A DNA stretch of 64,000 bases from Candidatus Bipolaricaulis anaerobius (GTDB lineage Bacteria; Bipolaricaulota; Bipolaricaulia; Bipolaricaulales; Bipolaricaulaceae). How positions within the stretch are numbered: the first letter of the stretch is position 1; the number at the start of each line of letters is the position of its first letter. The notes under the pieces were generated by a model. It was not told the origin of the DNA and ran no database searches. It worked only from the letters and a program-made list of their open reading frames with translations. Made by a program: the position numbers and the translations under genes. This document shows, piece after piece, positions 53,887 through 63,024 of the stretch. The stretch is taken from the NCBI RefSeq assembly GCF_900465355.1, contig NZ_LS483254.1, forward strand, positions 434,001 through 498,000, read 5' to 3'.

Positions 53887-54666
53887 ATGAAACGCGTCGG
53901 CCTCGCCCTCAGCGCGGGCGGCCCGCGGGGGGTCGCCCACCTCGGCGTCCTGCGCGCCCTCGTCGAGGCCGAGATCCCCATCTGCGCCATCGCTGGGACG
54001 AGCGCAGGATCCTATGTGGGGGGGCTGTTCGCGGCGGGAGTGCCCCTCCCCGAGATCGGACAGTTGTGGGAGGAGCTGGGGTTCTGGCGAACGGCGCGGT
54101 TCCTCCTCCCCACGTTCCCGTGGCGGGGGTGGAGCTCGGGGGAGGAGCTGCGGCGCGTCCTCCTCGAGATCGTGGGGGAACGGCGGATCGAGGACCTCCC
54201 GATCCCGTTCGCCGCGGTGGCCACCGATCTTGGCTCCGGCGAGCCGGTTGCCATCCGCAGGGGGAGCCTCGCCGACGCGATCCGTGCCTCCCTGTCCGTG
54301 CCGGGCCTGTTCGTGCCCGTGGATCTGGATGGCCGAGCATTGATCGATGGCGGAGTGGCCCACCCCTTGCCGGTGGATGTGACACGGGAGCTCGGGGCGG
54401 AGGTGGTGGTGGCGGTGGACGTCCTCGTCCCCCCGGCGGAGAAGCACCTCACCCGGGTAACGGTGTTCGGCGTTCTCTTCCAGATGGCGACCATCTTTCA
54501 GAAACGGATCGCCGAGCTCGAGGTCGCCGCGATGCAGCCGGAGGTCCTGATCTCCCCTGACTTCAGCGACGGCCCGCCGACGTACGCATCCGTCGGGATG
54601 GCAGCGGAAGCTGGCTACCGGGCTGCCCAGGCCGCGCTCCCCGCGATCCGCGCTCTCGGCACGTGA
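53887..54666 (+). CDS. Patatin-like phospholipase (RssA type)
   Basis: A 259-residue Ser-Asp lipid hydrolase. The oxyanion motif is SAGGPRGVAHLGVL (about 9-22), the nucleophile GTSAGS (about 37-42) and the Asp in ALIDGGVAHPLPV. It belongs to the bacterial RssA/YchK group, cytoplasmic and acting on lipids or acyl chains. No Shine-Dalgarno sequence is obvious. Its stop overlaps the EamA gene by GTGA. Confidence 0.92.
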   Translation: MKRVGLALSAGGPRGVAHLGVLRALVEAEIPICAIAGTSAGSYVGGLFAAGVPLPEIGQLWEELGFWRTARFLLPTFPWRGWSSGEELRRVLLEIVGERRIEDLPIPFAAVATDLGSGEPVAIRRGSLADAIRASLSVPGLFVPVDLDGRALIDGGVAHPLPVDVTRELGAEVVVAVDVLVPPAEKHLTRVTVFGVLFQMATIFQKRIAELEVAAMQPEVLISPDFSDGPPTYASVGMAAEAGYRAAQAALPAIRALGT

Positions 54667-55520
54667 CCCCCACCCCGGCGACTCGGGCGGGCCTCGTCCT
54701 CACGCTCGGGGTCGTGTCCCTGTCCTGGGCGGCGGTCCTCATCCGCCTCACCGTGTCCCCCGCTGTGACCGTCGCTGCCTGGCGGATGACCCTCGCCGCG
54801 GCCCTCCTGGTCCCCCTGTGGGGGGTTCGCCGGGCCCGCCTCTCCCGGCGCGGGCTGGGGCTGGCCCTCGTTGCGGGAGGGTTCCTCGCCCTCCACTTTG
54901 CCCTGTGGACCGAGTCCCTCCGCCTCACGACGGTGGCGAGCTCGGTGGCCCTCGTCACGACGAACCCGCTCTTCGTGGGGCTCCTCTCCTCCCTCTTCCT
55001 CGGCGAGCGGCCGTCGCAGGCCTTGTGGCAGGGGATCGGCCTGTCGGTGGCGGGGGGCCTTCTCATCGGGTGGGGGGACTTCGCGCTCGGGGGAGCGGCC
55101 CTCCTCGGCGACGTGCTCGCCCTCCTCGGGGCAGTGGCCTCCTCCGCCTACCTCCTCGTCGGGCGACGGGCGCGGGACGAGGGACCCCTGGTGCCGTACG
55201 CGACCGTGGCGTACGGGATAGCAGCGGCCCTCCTCCTTGCGGGGGCAAGCGGGGGTGGCGATCCGCTCCCCCTGCCTACGGAGTGGCTTTGGATTGCGCT
55301 GCTGGCCCTCGGCCCTCAGCTCCTCGGGCACACGAGCGTGAACTGGGCGTTGCGCCGGTTCCCCGCCTCGGCGGTGGCGGTGGCGATCCTCGGCGAACCG
55401 GTGGGGGCGACCCTGTGGGCGTACCTTGTGTTCGGGGAGGTGCCGGGGATCCCCCAGGGGATCGGGATCGTCCTCGTTCTCCTCGGGATCGTGCGCGCCC
55501 TGCGCGGGGTGAGGCTCTAG
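54663..55520 (+). CDS. EamA/DMT-family transporter
   Basis: A 285-residue transporter with ten hydrophobic segments from GTG 54663. The first EamA repeat includes SWAAVLIRLTVSPAVTVAAW and ALHFALWTESLRLTTVASSV, the second HTSVNWALRRFPASAVAVAI and ILGEPVGATLWAYLVFGE. Substrate unknown. It differs from the EamA protein at 7.7-8.5 kb and is coupled to the patatin gene. Confidence 0.9.
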   Translation: MTPTPATRAGLVLTLGVVSLSWAAVLIRLTVSPAVTVAAWRMTLAAALLVPLWGVRRARLSRRGLGLALVAGGFLALHFALWTESLRLTTVASSVALVTTNPLFVGLLSSLFLGERPSQALWQGIGLSVAGGLLIGWGDFALGGAALLGDVLALLGAVASSAYLLVGRRARDEGPLVPYATVAYGIAAALLLAGASGGGDPLPLPTEWLWIALLALGPQLLGHTSVNWALRRFPASAVAVAILGEPVGATLWAYLVFGEVPGIPQGIGIVLVLLGIVRALRGVRL

Positions 55521-55639
55521 CCTCCGAGTGACCCGGGAGCGGGGGGATCGTGGCTGAAGGGGGATGTGTGCTCTCTTTCGGGAGCGGGCTGCCGCGCGCG
55601 ATCACGTCGAGGGCCTCACCTCTCCCCAGCGGGCGCACC

Positions 55640-56389
55640 TCAGGTAGCAGGCTGGATCGGGACGAGGATGTAGCCGGTGTTGAGGTCGCCAAAGCAGCGG
55701 TAGCCCGTCTCCCCCCAGTACCAGAGGTGGAGGGCGATGTGAGCGCAGAAGAGCGCGTCGAAGAGGTCCTCCACACGCTTCAGCTCCCGGCCGCGGAGCC
55801 CCCGCACCGTGATACCGTTGAGCAACCGATCCGCTTCCATCGCCGGCTCGCCCCGGGCCAGGGAGGCGAGGAGCCCCTTCAGGCGCTCGAGCTCCTCCCA
55901 CTGCACCGCGGAGGGCCGGTCCCGGCGGGCCTTGTACTTGAGCGTCTTCTCCAGCCCGAACAGCTCGACCATCCCCGGGTGGGGGTACACCTCGACCACC
56001 TGACGGGTTGAGGCCTGGCGCCGGACCTTAGGCGTGTGGGCGAACCCGAGGCCACCCAGGCGGGTGACGAGGATCTCCCCCCGCACCTCGGGGCCGAGGC
56101 GGGCCCGGTTGGCGGGGTAGGCCCCTGCCTCACCCTGGCGGTACCTTTGGGAGAGGGCCCGGTCACAGGGCCTCGTCCCCCCCTCGTTGGGAACGACGAG
56201 TGGGGCATCGATCGCCACGAGGGCGCTCTCTTCTCCGACGCCTTGGGCGATGAAGGAGAGGACCTCTGCATCGCCTCCAAGCGCGCTCTCCCACACCCGG
56301 GGCCGGCCTGTGGTGCCATCCCAGTCGAGGACGACGGCCCCGGACGTGTTGCGGGGCGACCAGGCGAGATCCACCCCCACGAACCGCAA
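55640..56389 (-). CDS. DUF429-family protein
   Basis: A protein of about 249 residues starting at TTG 56389 (or GTG 56380), with AGGGA nearby. LRFVGVDLAWSPRNTSGAVV and ALVAIDAPLVVPNEGGTRPC are the defining DUF429 strands with acidic residues reminiscent of an RNase H-like nuclease fold. VVEVYPHPGMVELFGLEKTL and VEDLFDALFCAHIALHLW follow. Function is not established. It starts 4 bases after the stop of the secreted-protein gene. Confidence 0.85.
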   Translation of the reverse strand: MRFVGVDLAWSPRNTSGAVVLDWDGTTGRPRVWESALGGDAEVLSFIAQGVGEESALVAIDAPLVVPNEGGTRPCDRALSQRYRQGEAGAYPANRARLGPEVRGEILVTRLGGLGFAHTPKVRRQASTRQVVEVYPHPGMVELFGLEKTLKYKARRDRPSAVQWEELERLKGLLASLARGEPAMEADRLLNGITVRGLRGRELKRVEDLFDALFCAHIALHLWYWGETGYRCFGDLNTGYILVPIQPAT

Positions 56390-56393
56390 TTCC

Positions 56394-57449
56394 CTACAGC
56401 GGCGGGGTCTCGGGCTCTGCCTCGAGGATGGACAGCTTGTATTCGCCGCTCCCCTCGCGCCGGACGATGCGGATGAACAGCTTGCATACGCCGTCGAGAA
56501 AGCACTCCCCGAGCGATTTACAGTCCACGCCGGGGTAGCAGGGGACGCGGATCGTGGAGGGGGAGGACACGTCCAGACACTGGGCGAGGACATCCCCGCA
56601 CGGATCGTGAACGAGGTGTAGGTCTACGACGAGGCTCCCCGGGTCCACCCATACCAGGAAGGCATCTCCGTAACTCGCCTCGATCCTGTACCAATCCTGG
56701 TAGTCACCCTCGCCAAGCGTCCCTGAGTAGTGTCCGGGCTGGAGGAGGACGGCATCTTCTTCGCCTGGACCGTAGGACTCAGGGAGGTCCTGGCGGGCGA
56801 CGGAGGAGAGATCGAGCCCGGGGAGGAGGCACTCCGCCGGCGGATCGCCGGGGGAGCAGAGGAAACCTGGGCCAGCAAGGCACGTCGGTTCGGGAGTCGG
56901 AGGGGGAGGCTCGGGCGGGGGGGGAGGGGTGGGCAGCGTGGGCAACGGGATGGGAGTGGCGGCCACGGGCGCGGCCCCGAAGGTGAGGCTGCCCCATGAG
57001 AAGCCCACGTGGGGATCGCACCCCAGCACGCGCTGGGCGACGATCACGAGTTCGGAGCTGGTGGGGAAGATCCGCGTCTCCCCCCGCACCGGATAGCCCA
57101 CCAGACACTGGGCGGAGGCGGGGGGTGTGGCGCGGAGCCACAGTTCCGCGCGCTGCCAGTACGGATCGCCTGGGGAGCGGTAGTACAGGCGCACGAGGAC
57201 GTCCCGTGCCGCTTGACACGTTGCGCAGAGATCGTCCGCTACCCCTTCCAGGACGAGGGGCAGGGCAGCCCCTGGTGGGACATTCGACACGTGCCAGGTG
57301 GCCGTGTCCGTCAGCCGGGCGTCGGAGAGCCAGCACTCCTCCCCCCGCTCCTCCCCTGAACAGAGGAACGCATCCGTCTGCACCGCCCATCCCCACGAAG
57401 GCAGGGCGAGGCAGCCCAGCGCGAAGGCGATCAGGGATATCCGTCTCAC
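56394..57449 (-). CDS. Secreted protein with proline-rich linker and PPC-like domain
   Basis: A protein of about 351 residues with a signal peptide (VRRISLIAFALGCLALPSWG, GTG start with AAGGGGG upstream). An N-terminal Cys-containing domain is followed by a linker of alternating Pro/Glu/Thr (about residues 180-195). The C-terminal domain resembles pre-peptidase C-terminal (PPC) folds: HYSGTLGEGDYQDWYRIEAS, FLVWVDPGSLVVDLHLVHDP and GEYKLSILEA. About ten cysteines suggest disulfides. Function unknown; probably extracellular binding. Confidence 0.65.
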   Translation of the reverse strand: MRRISLIAFALGCLALPSWGWAVQTDAFLCSGEERGEECWLSDARLTDTATWHVSNVPPGAALPLVLEGVADDLCATCQAARDVLVRLYYRSPGDPYWQRAELWLRATPPASAQCLVGYPVRGETRIFPTSSELVIVAQRVLGCDPHVGFSWGSLTFGAAPVAATPIPLPTLPTPPPPPEPPPPTPEPTCLAGPGFLCSPGDPPAECLLPGLDLSSVARQDLPESYGPGEEDAVLLQPGHYSGTLGEGDYQDWYRIEASYGDAFLVWVDPGSLVVDLHLVHDPCGDVLAQCLDVSSPSTIRVPCYPGVDCKSLGECFLDGVCKLFIRIVRREGSGEYKLSILEAEPETPPL

Positions 57450-57584
57450 CACCCACCACCCCCTTCGGAACGGAAGCCATTCTAGGGCGCGAGGGGGGGC
57501 AGGGGCAAGTGGGATGCCCTTCCACCCGCCGCAGGCCACCGGGCAATGCTGGGTTCCGGTTGCCCACCGGGCGAACAGGTCAGG

Positions 57585-58607
57585 TCACAACGCCGCCTCG
57601 ACCTCGGCCCGGAGGGCGTCCTTCACCCCGGAAGGGGCGAACGAAGCCGCGGCGCTCGCGATGAGGAGCGCCCGCACCTCGTCCCGGCCGAGGCCGAACG
57701 TGTCCACGACTCGCCACAGCTCCTCGGTCGCGGAGGTCTGGGACATGAGCCGGTTGTCCGTGTTCACGGTCACTGGGATCCCCAACTCGAGGTAGCGCTG
57801 GAGGGGGTGATCGGAGAGGGAGTGCATGAACCCCGAGATCTGGAGGTTGCTCGTCGGACAGGTCTCGAGCGGGATCCGCCCCGCGCGGACCCTCTCCTCC
57901 ACGGCGGGGTCCTGGAACAGGTACACCCCGTGCCCGATCCGCTCCGCCCCTAGATCGAGGGCCTCCCCGATGTGCTCCGGGCAGCAGCCCTCCCCAGCGT
58001 GGAGGGTTACGTGAACGCCCGCCTCCTGGGCGAGGTGGATTGCCTCGGCATGGGGGAGGAGGGGGAACCCCCGCTCGGGGCCAGCGAGGTCGAATCCCAC
58101 CACCCCCTGGTCGTGGTATCGGCCAGCGAGCCGGGCCACCTTCGCCGACCGTTCCGTTGGCTCGTTCCGCATCGCGCACAGGATGAGTCCGGTGGAGATG
58201 CGGAGTTCGGTCTCGGCGCGCCGCATTCCGGCCAGCACTGCCTCGACGACCGCGCTCGGGCTCAGGCCCCGCCGCAGGTGGAGGAGGGGAGCGAATCGGA
58301 TCTCGATGTAGATCACGTTTTCGCTCGCCGCGTCCTCACAGAGCTCCCACGCCGCCCGTTCCAGGGCCTTTGCTGTCTGGAGGAGGGCGACCGTGATCCG
58401 GAACGCCTCCAGGTACTCCTCGAGCGGACAGGGCACGGGGGGGAGGACAGCCACCTCCACCTCGGTGGCGATGCGTGGCCGGTGCCGCATGGGCAAGGCA
58501 TCCCACAGCTCGCGCACCGTCCCGGGGCGGAGCGAGCCGTCGAGGTGGACATGGAGGTCGAACTTCGGCAAGCGGGCCACCGTCTCCCGGCCAAGGACGC
58601 GGTCCAT
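57585..58607 (-). CDS. add: Adenosine deaminase-family amidohydrolase
   Basis: A 340-residue zinc deaminase converting adenosine to inosine, or a related aminohydrolase. Metal ligands are FDLHVHLDGSLRP (HxH), LHAGEGCCPE and the Asp of VTVNTDNRLMS, and the catalytic Glu is in HAGE. IGHGVYLFQDP and LETCPTSNLQISGFMHSLSD are standard adenosine-binding blocks. The ATG at 58607 is preceded by a promoter -10 only 6 bases away, with no Shine-Dalgarno sequence. Adenine or aminofutalosine deaminase activity cannot be excluded. Confidence 0.9.
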   Translation of the reverse strand: MDRVLGRETVARLPKFDLHVHLDGSLRPGTVRELWDALPMRHRPRIATEVEVAVLPPVPCPLEEYLEAFRITVALLQTAKALERAAWELCEDAASENVIYIEIRFAPLLHLRRGLSPSAVVEAVLAGMRRAETELRISTGLILCAMRNEPTERSAKVARLAGRYHDQGVVGFDLAGPERGFPLLPHAEAIHLAQEAGVHVTLHAGEGCCPEHIGEALDLGAERIGHGVYLFQDPAVEERVRAGRIPLETCPTSNLQISGFMHSLSDHPLQRYLELGIPVTVNTDNRLMSQTSATEELWRVVDTFGLGRDEVRALLIASAAASFAPSGVKDALRAEVEAAL

Positions 58608-58613
58608 ACCCTG

Positions 58614-58642
58614 ATCGTAGCCTGTCCCCGCGCTCATGTCAG
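58614..58642 (-). promoter_or_regulatory. Promoter of add, leaderless
   Basis: On the minus strand CTGACA (58642-58637) and TACGAT (58619-58614) with a 17-base spacer. Six bases separate the -10 from the ATG at 58607, so transcription should start on the initiation codon. Confidence 0.65.
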
Positions 58643-58717
58643 GGCCAGTTGACGGCGTGGCGGATCCCGTCCCTCCGGCAGCGCGGGGTCGGGTGCTGCT
58701 TTATGTGCCCTGTACGC

Positions 58718-58723
58718 TACACT
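58718..58723 (+). promoter_or_regulatory. -10 box of the BaiN-type flavoprotein gene
   Basis: TACACT ends 7 bases before the ATG at 58731. The -35 is poorly defined (TGCTGC-like, about 18 bases upstream). No Shine-Dalgarno sequence is present, matching the leaderless pattern. Confidence 0.4.
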
Positions 58724-58730
58724 GGGGCTC

Positions 58731-60062
58731 ATGGTGTGGGACGTGGTGGTCGTGGGAGGGGGGCCGGCGGGCCTGTTCGCGGCCGTGTCCGCGGCGGAGG
58801 GGGGGGCGCGGACGATCGTCCTCGAGCGGATGCCCACCCCTGGCCGCAAGATCCTCGCCTCCGGCGGGGGGCACTGCAACCTGACGCACGGGGGGGAGAT
58901 CGCGGACTTCCTTGACCACTACGGAGGGGGAGATCGTCCGGGCGCCGGGGGGCGGTTCCTGCGGCCGGCCCTGTACGCGTTCTCGAACGCGGCCCTCGCG
59001 GCCTACTGCGCTGAGCGGGGCGTTCCCGTGGTGGAAGATCGAGATGGCCGCGTGTTCCCCGCTTCCCGCCGGGCGCAGGATGTGCTCGACCTCCTTCTCA
59101 GGGAGGCCCGCCGCGAGAGGGTGGAGATCCGAACGGGCGTCCGGGCCCGGTCTGTGGAGGCAAAGCGGGGAGGGTTCGTCGTCCGGGCTCGTGACCGTGG
59201 CCAACCGGTGGCCGGCGGACGGACCGTCATCCTCTCCACCGGCGGCCGATCGTACCCGGCGCTCGGGGCCACCGGCGACGGCTATCGCCTTGCTGCGTCG
59301 CTCGGGCACCGGATCGTCCCACCCCACCCCGCGCTCGCCCCGCTCATCATTGAGCGGGACGCGTTTGCTCCGTTCGCGGGTTGTGCTGGGGTCTCGCTCC
59401 CGGGCATGGCAGTGGCCGTCGTTCGCGACGGATGGCGTAAGGCTGAGGCGAGGGGGGATGTCCTGTTCACCCATCGTGGCCTCTCCGGCCCCGCGGTCCT
59501 CGACCTCTCCCGCCACGTCCGTCCCGGGGATGAGCTGCGCGTCCCACTTCTTCCGAGCGGGGGCGATCTCCCCGCCGTAGCGGAGGGCCTGGGAGCGCGC
59601 ATTGAGGAGCATGGGAAGCGGACCGTGGTCCGCATCCTCCACGAGATGGGCGTCCCCGAACGGCTGGCTCGGTCCGTGGTCGTTGCCCACGGCCTCGCCC
59701 CGGGGACGAGGGCGGCGAACCTGCCACGGGGTGCCCACCGCGCTTTGGCGCTGAGCCTCGCCGGGGGCCGCACTTTGGGGCACCCGTTCCCCGTTCTCGC
59801 GCTCGGGGGGTGGAACGAGGCGCTCGTCACCCGGGGCGGGGTCCGCCTGAGCGAAGTGGATCCGAAGACGATAAGGAGCCGGCTCGTTCCGGGCCTGTTC
59901 TTTGCCGGCGAGATCCTCGATGTGGATGGCGATACCGGGGGCTACAACCTCCAAGCCGCCTTCTCCACCGGCCATCTCGCTGGGCGGAACGCAGCGCGGA
60001 TCGCCCTCCCTCATGATTCTCCTCCGGGAGCGGTGGGGCCAGCAGGGCGATCCTCCGCCTGA
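58731..60062 (+). CDS. BaiN/HI0933-family NAD(P)/FAD oxidoreductase
   Basis: A 443-residue flavoprotein. The FAD motif is VVVVGGGPAGLFAAVSAAEGG at the N-terminus. PGRKILASGGGHCNLTH is the family fingerprint (about residues 37-53), TGGRSYPALGATGDGY follows, and the closing FAD contact is LFFAGEILDVDGDTGGYNLQ with AFSTGHLAGRNAA. Members are annotated as BaiN-type reductases or as flavoproteins of unknown substrate; the partner reaction is not evident here. Confidence 0.92.
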   Translation: MVWDVVVVGGGPAGLFAAVSAAEGGARTIVLERMPTPGRKILASGGGHCNLTHGGEIADFLDHYGGGDRPGAGGRFLRPALYAFSNAALAAYCAERGVPVVEDRDGRVFPASRRAQDVLDLLLREARRERVEIRTGVRARSVEAKRGGFVVRARDRGQPVAGGRTVILSTGGRSYPALGATGDGYRLAASLGHRIVPPHPALAPLIIERDAFAPFAGCAGVSLPGMAVAVVRDGWRKAEARGDVLFTHRGLSGPAVLDLSRHVRPGDELRVPLLPSGGDLPAVAEGLGARIEEHGKRTVVRILHEMGVPERLARSVVVAHGLAPGTRAANLPRGAHRALALSLAGGRTLGHPFPVLALGGWNEALVTRGGVRLSEVDPKTIRSRLVPGLFFAGEILDVDGDTGGYNLQAAFSTGHLAGRNAARIALPHDSPPGAVGPAGRSSA

Positions 60063-60145
60063 GGGAGCCATGGGGTTCCCTGGGCCAAGATCAAGGCCCG
60101 CGCGGCGAGCCTTAGCGTGAGGGTGGGAGAAAGCGAGAGAGGAGA

Positions 60146-60176
60146 ACAACCAGGGGGCCGAGGCACGGCCCCCTGG
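60146..60176 (-). terminator. Terminator of the second ABC operon
   Basis: A perfect 11-bp stem, CCAGGGGGCCG with CGGCCCCCTGG (60150-60160 and 60166-60176), and a 5-base loop. Read on the minus strand it is followed by TTGTT and lies 19 bases after the binding-protein stop. Confidence 0.75.
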
Positions 60177-60194
60177 AGGGTTGCGACCCGCGAC

Positions 60195-61751
60195 CTACTC
60201 CTTGTAGATGCGGTAGACGTTGATGTCCATCGTGATATCGAGCGAGAGCCCCTTTACGTTCGCCCGACGCGCGGTGACCATCTCGTCCGTCATCGACCAC
60301 AGTGGAACCCATGGTACGTCAATTGTGCTCAAGATCTGGACGCCTTTGTACAGCCCCGACCTCTCAGCAATATCCACCGTAGATGTGGCGAGTTCGAGCA
60401 TCCACTTGTAGGCCTCGTAGTTCGGGTGATGGTTCATGAATGTCCCCATCGACTCGGGAGCCTCGGTCAACCACGGAGCCAGGAAGTTCGAGGTCTCAAG
60501 GTAGTCCGGGTGCCAGCCCAGCAGGAACATGTCGAAGCCCCCCTGTGACATGCGCTCGGAGTAAGCGGCCCACTCTAGAGACTGGATGCGTATCTTGATC
60601 ATCCCAGTTTCCTCAAGGCTTCCCGCGATGACGGTCGCTACATCAGCCTCGAACGTTCCATAGTGGCTGGGCGTGTACCACAGATTGAGCTCGACCGGTC
60701 GGGCCTCGCTGTAGCCAGCCTTGGTGAGGAGTTCCCGCGCTACGGCGAGGTCCCGCTCGGGGAACGTTGGCAGGGCACCGAAGAACGGCGGATCGACATT
60801 CGGCACCATCGTGTAGATCGGGTCAACGATGCCGCTGAACACCTGGTCGATGATCGCTTGCCGGTCGACTGCGTACGCGATCGCGCGGCGCACGAGGACT
60901 TCATCCACCGGGGGTTGGGTGACGTTGAAGAGGAGGTATCGGATCCCTGGGCTGGGCGGCCAGTACTCGACGATGACATTGGGGTTCTTCTCCAAGTCTG
61001 CGATGTCCTGGGGAGCCAGGGTGCGGAACACGAAGTCGACGTCTCCGGCCTCGATTGCCGCGCGCAGGGTCGCCGCGTCGGCGTACATGACCTCGATGAC
61101 CTCGCGCGATTTCGGGGCGGGTCCGTAGTACCCGTCGTAGGCCTCATACTTCACATATTGGTCGGGCTTGTACTCGACAAGCTTGTACGGTCCAGTTCCC
61201 GCGTACCGGCCCCTGGTGTATTCATTCTCGCCGACGGATGGGTCCAGGGAGTAAATCAACGCCGGGGCAACCTGACTCGTCATCCGCGACAGGAAAATAG
61301 CGTCCGCATAGGTAAGTGTGATCCGAACCGTGAGCTTGTCTACTGCCTCAATCTTCTGGATGTAGGGCTTGATCAGCCCGACGCCACCTTTTGGCCCATC
61401 GAGGCGGATCGTTCTCTCCAGCGCGAACTTCACCGCCTGCGCATCACAGTCCTTCCCATCCCAGAACTTGACTCCGGGACGAAGGTGGAAGGTGTAGACC
61501 ATGCCATCATCTGAGATCTCCCAACTCTGAGCCAGATCCCCGACGATCTCCAACGTCTCGTCGTCAAGCTTGACGAGAGCACCCGTGGTGTGACGTAGCA
61601 CGTGCCAAGTGTAGGCGTCATACGAGTTTTCGAACGAGAGCTCCGTGACGCGGTCTGTCGTTCCCATGATCAGAGGTTCGACGGCCCCCGCACCCAATCC
61701 GAGCAATCCGACAGCCACCAGAACGACCAACATCCTCGCCATCTTCGCCAT
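60195..61751 (-). CDS. ABC transporter substrate-binding protein, family 5
   Basis: A 518-residue secreted binding protein starting MAKMARMLVVLVAVGLLGLG with cleavage near AGAVEP. LAQSWEISDDGMVYTFHLRPGVKF-type sequence (about 80-103), VRRAIAYAVDRQAIIDQVFSG and GFDMFLLGWHPDYLETSNFL mark SBP_bac_5. There is no lipobox. AAGGAGGGG precedes the ATG. It lies downstream of its two permeases but has its own promoter, so binding protein can be made in excess. Confidence 0.94.
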   Translation of the reverse strand: MAKMARMLVVLVAVGLLGLGAGAVEPLIMGTTDRVTELSFENSYDAYTWHVLRHTTGALVKLDDETLEIVGDLAQSWEISDDGMVYTFHLRPGVKFWDGKDCDAQAVKFALERTIRLDGPKGGVGLIKPYIQKIEAVDKLTVRITLTYADAIFLSRMTSQVAPALIYSLDPSVGENEYTRGRYAGTGPYKLVEYKPDQYVKYEAYDGYYGPAPKSREVIEVMYADAATLRAAIEAGDVDFVFRTLAPQDIADLEKNPNVIVEYWPPSPGIRYLLFNVTQPPVDEVLVRRAIAYAVDRQAIIDQVFSGIVDPIYTMVPNVDPPFFGALPTFPERDLAVARELLTKAGYSEARPVELNLWYTPSHYGTFEADVATVIAGSLEETGMIKIRIQSLEWAAYSERMSQGGFDMFLLGWHPDYLETSNFLAPWLTEAPESMGTFMNHHPNYEAYKWMLELATSTVDIAERSGLYKGVQILSTIDVPWVPLWSMTDEMVTARRANVKGLSLDITMDINVYRIYKE

Positions 61752-62117
61752 TGTTGCCCCTCCTTGTGAGCCACGAAGGATCACCACGGAACTGGACCAA
61801 TGATGTGTCCGGTTATCACCTCCCCCTAGTGCCGTATAGCACAACCTTAGTAACGCATCCTAGCACGGGAGGGTGTGCAGGTCAACTGCCCGTCCGGGCG
61901 GCGCCTTAGGGCATGGTGCCTGGCTTTTGGGGCATGGTCAGGCGAAATGCTCCTTTCCCCAGAGCGAGCCGAATGGCGAGGTGGTGCGTCTCCACCACCC
62001 CGATGACGCGGACTTCGCCCCATCGGTCTTGAGTTTGCCGCGTTCCCATTCGCCTCCGAGCGGTAGGTCCGAGCGATGCTGCCTAGGATCTCGAGAGGTC
62101 AGCGCTCTCCGGGCCAA
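61752..62117. other. 366-base intergenic region with the binding-protein promoter
   Basis: No gene is seen. On the minus strand TTGACC (61885-61880) and TAGGAT (61862-61857) with a 17-base spacer form a good promoter about 105 bases ahead of the binding-protein gene. The leader is long compared with most here. A GGGCATGGT motif occurs twice (near 61911 and 61933). Confidence 0.65.
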
Positions 62118-63023
62118 CTAGATCTTGTGCCTTCGTTTCGGATTGACAAGATCGCTTACCCCTTCTCCGATCAATCCGAATCCCAGGGAGAGGAAGACAA
62201 TCATCAACCCTGGGAAGGTGATCAGCCACCAAGACCCAGATTGTAGATATTTTTGGCCATTTTGGATGTCAAACCCCCAATCAGGGGCCGGAGGTGGGAG
62301 ACCGAATCCAAGGAACGACAAAGCGGCCACTGTGAGGATCGCATCCGCCAAGTTGAACGATGACACTGCCATGATCGCATTGACTGTGTTGGGCGCCATG
62401 TGACGCAAGACGATGCGGGTTCTAGATGCCCCAACGGCACGGATAGCCTCGATGTAGGTCGTTTCGCGGACCTTCAGCACCTCCGCCCGCGAGACTCGAA
62501 AGTAGGTTGGCACGTAGACAATCGCGACTGACCAGATCATCGGCTGCAACCCTGCGCCGAGGACGACGACGAGGGTGATCGCAAGGATGATCGACGGAAA
62601 CGAGTAGAGCGCGTCCATCGCCAACGAAAGACCTCGGTCGAGCCATCCCCCGAAGAAGCCGGAGATCCATCCGAGAACCGAGCCCCCGACCATGCTGATG
62701 GCGACAGCGGAAAACGCGACGATCAAGGATGCTTTGCCTCCGCTGATGACGCGACTGAACACATCCCGTTGGAGCTGATCGGTTCCCATCCAATGCTGGG
62801 CTGAGGGGCCCTGCAACCGCGGCGCGCTTCGGTACTGCATCGGATCATAGGGCGTGAAGCCCGGAACCTGCCCGAGGATGGTCATGATGATGAATCCGCT
62901 CACGATCACGATTCCAACGAGGAGGATCCGCTCACGGGCGACCAGCCGTGCGCCACGGCCGATGCGGCTTATGGCTTGTGCACCCCCATGAGAGCTGGTT
63001 TCTGAGATCGGTTTCACCGTCAC
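62118..63023 (-). CDS. ABC transporter permease, DppC type
   Basis: A 301-residue permease: VARERILLVGIVIVSGFIIM is the first helix, HWMGTDQLQRDVFSRVISGG the conserved periplasmic block, and TTYIEAIRAVGASRTRIVLR the EAA loop. It ends GEGVSDLVNPKRRHKI. The GTG start at 63023 is one base after the DppB stop. It pairs with the DppB to its right; the ATPases are not in the window. Confidence 0.94.
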   Translation of the reverse strand: MTVKPISETSSHGGAQAISRIGRGARLVARERILLVGIVIVSGFIIMTILGQVPGFTPYDPMQYRSAPRLQGPSAQHWMGTDQLQRDVFSRVISGGKASLIVAFSAVAISMVGGSVLGWISGFFGGWLDRGLSLAMDALYSFPSIILAITLVVVLGAGLQPMIWSVAIVYVPTYFRVSRAEVLKVRETTYIEAIRAVGASRTRIVLRHMAPNTVNAIMAVSSFNLADAILTVAALSFLGFGLPPPAPDWGFDIQNGQKYLQSGSWWLITFPGLMIVFLSLGFGLIGEGVSDLVNPKRRHKI

Positions 63024-63024
63024 C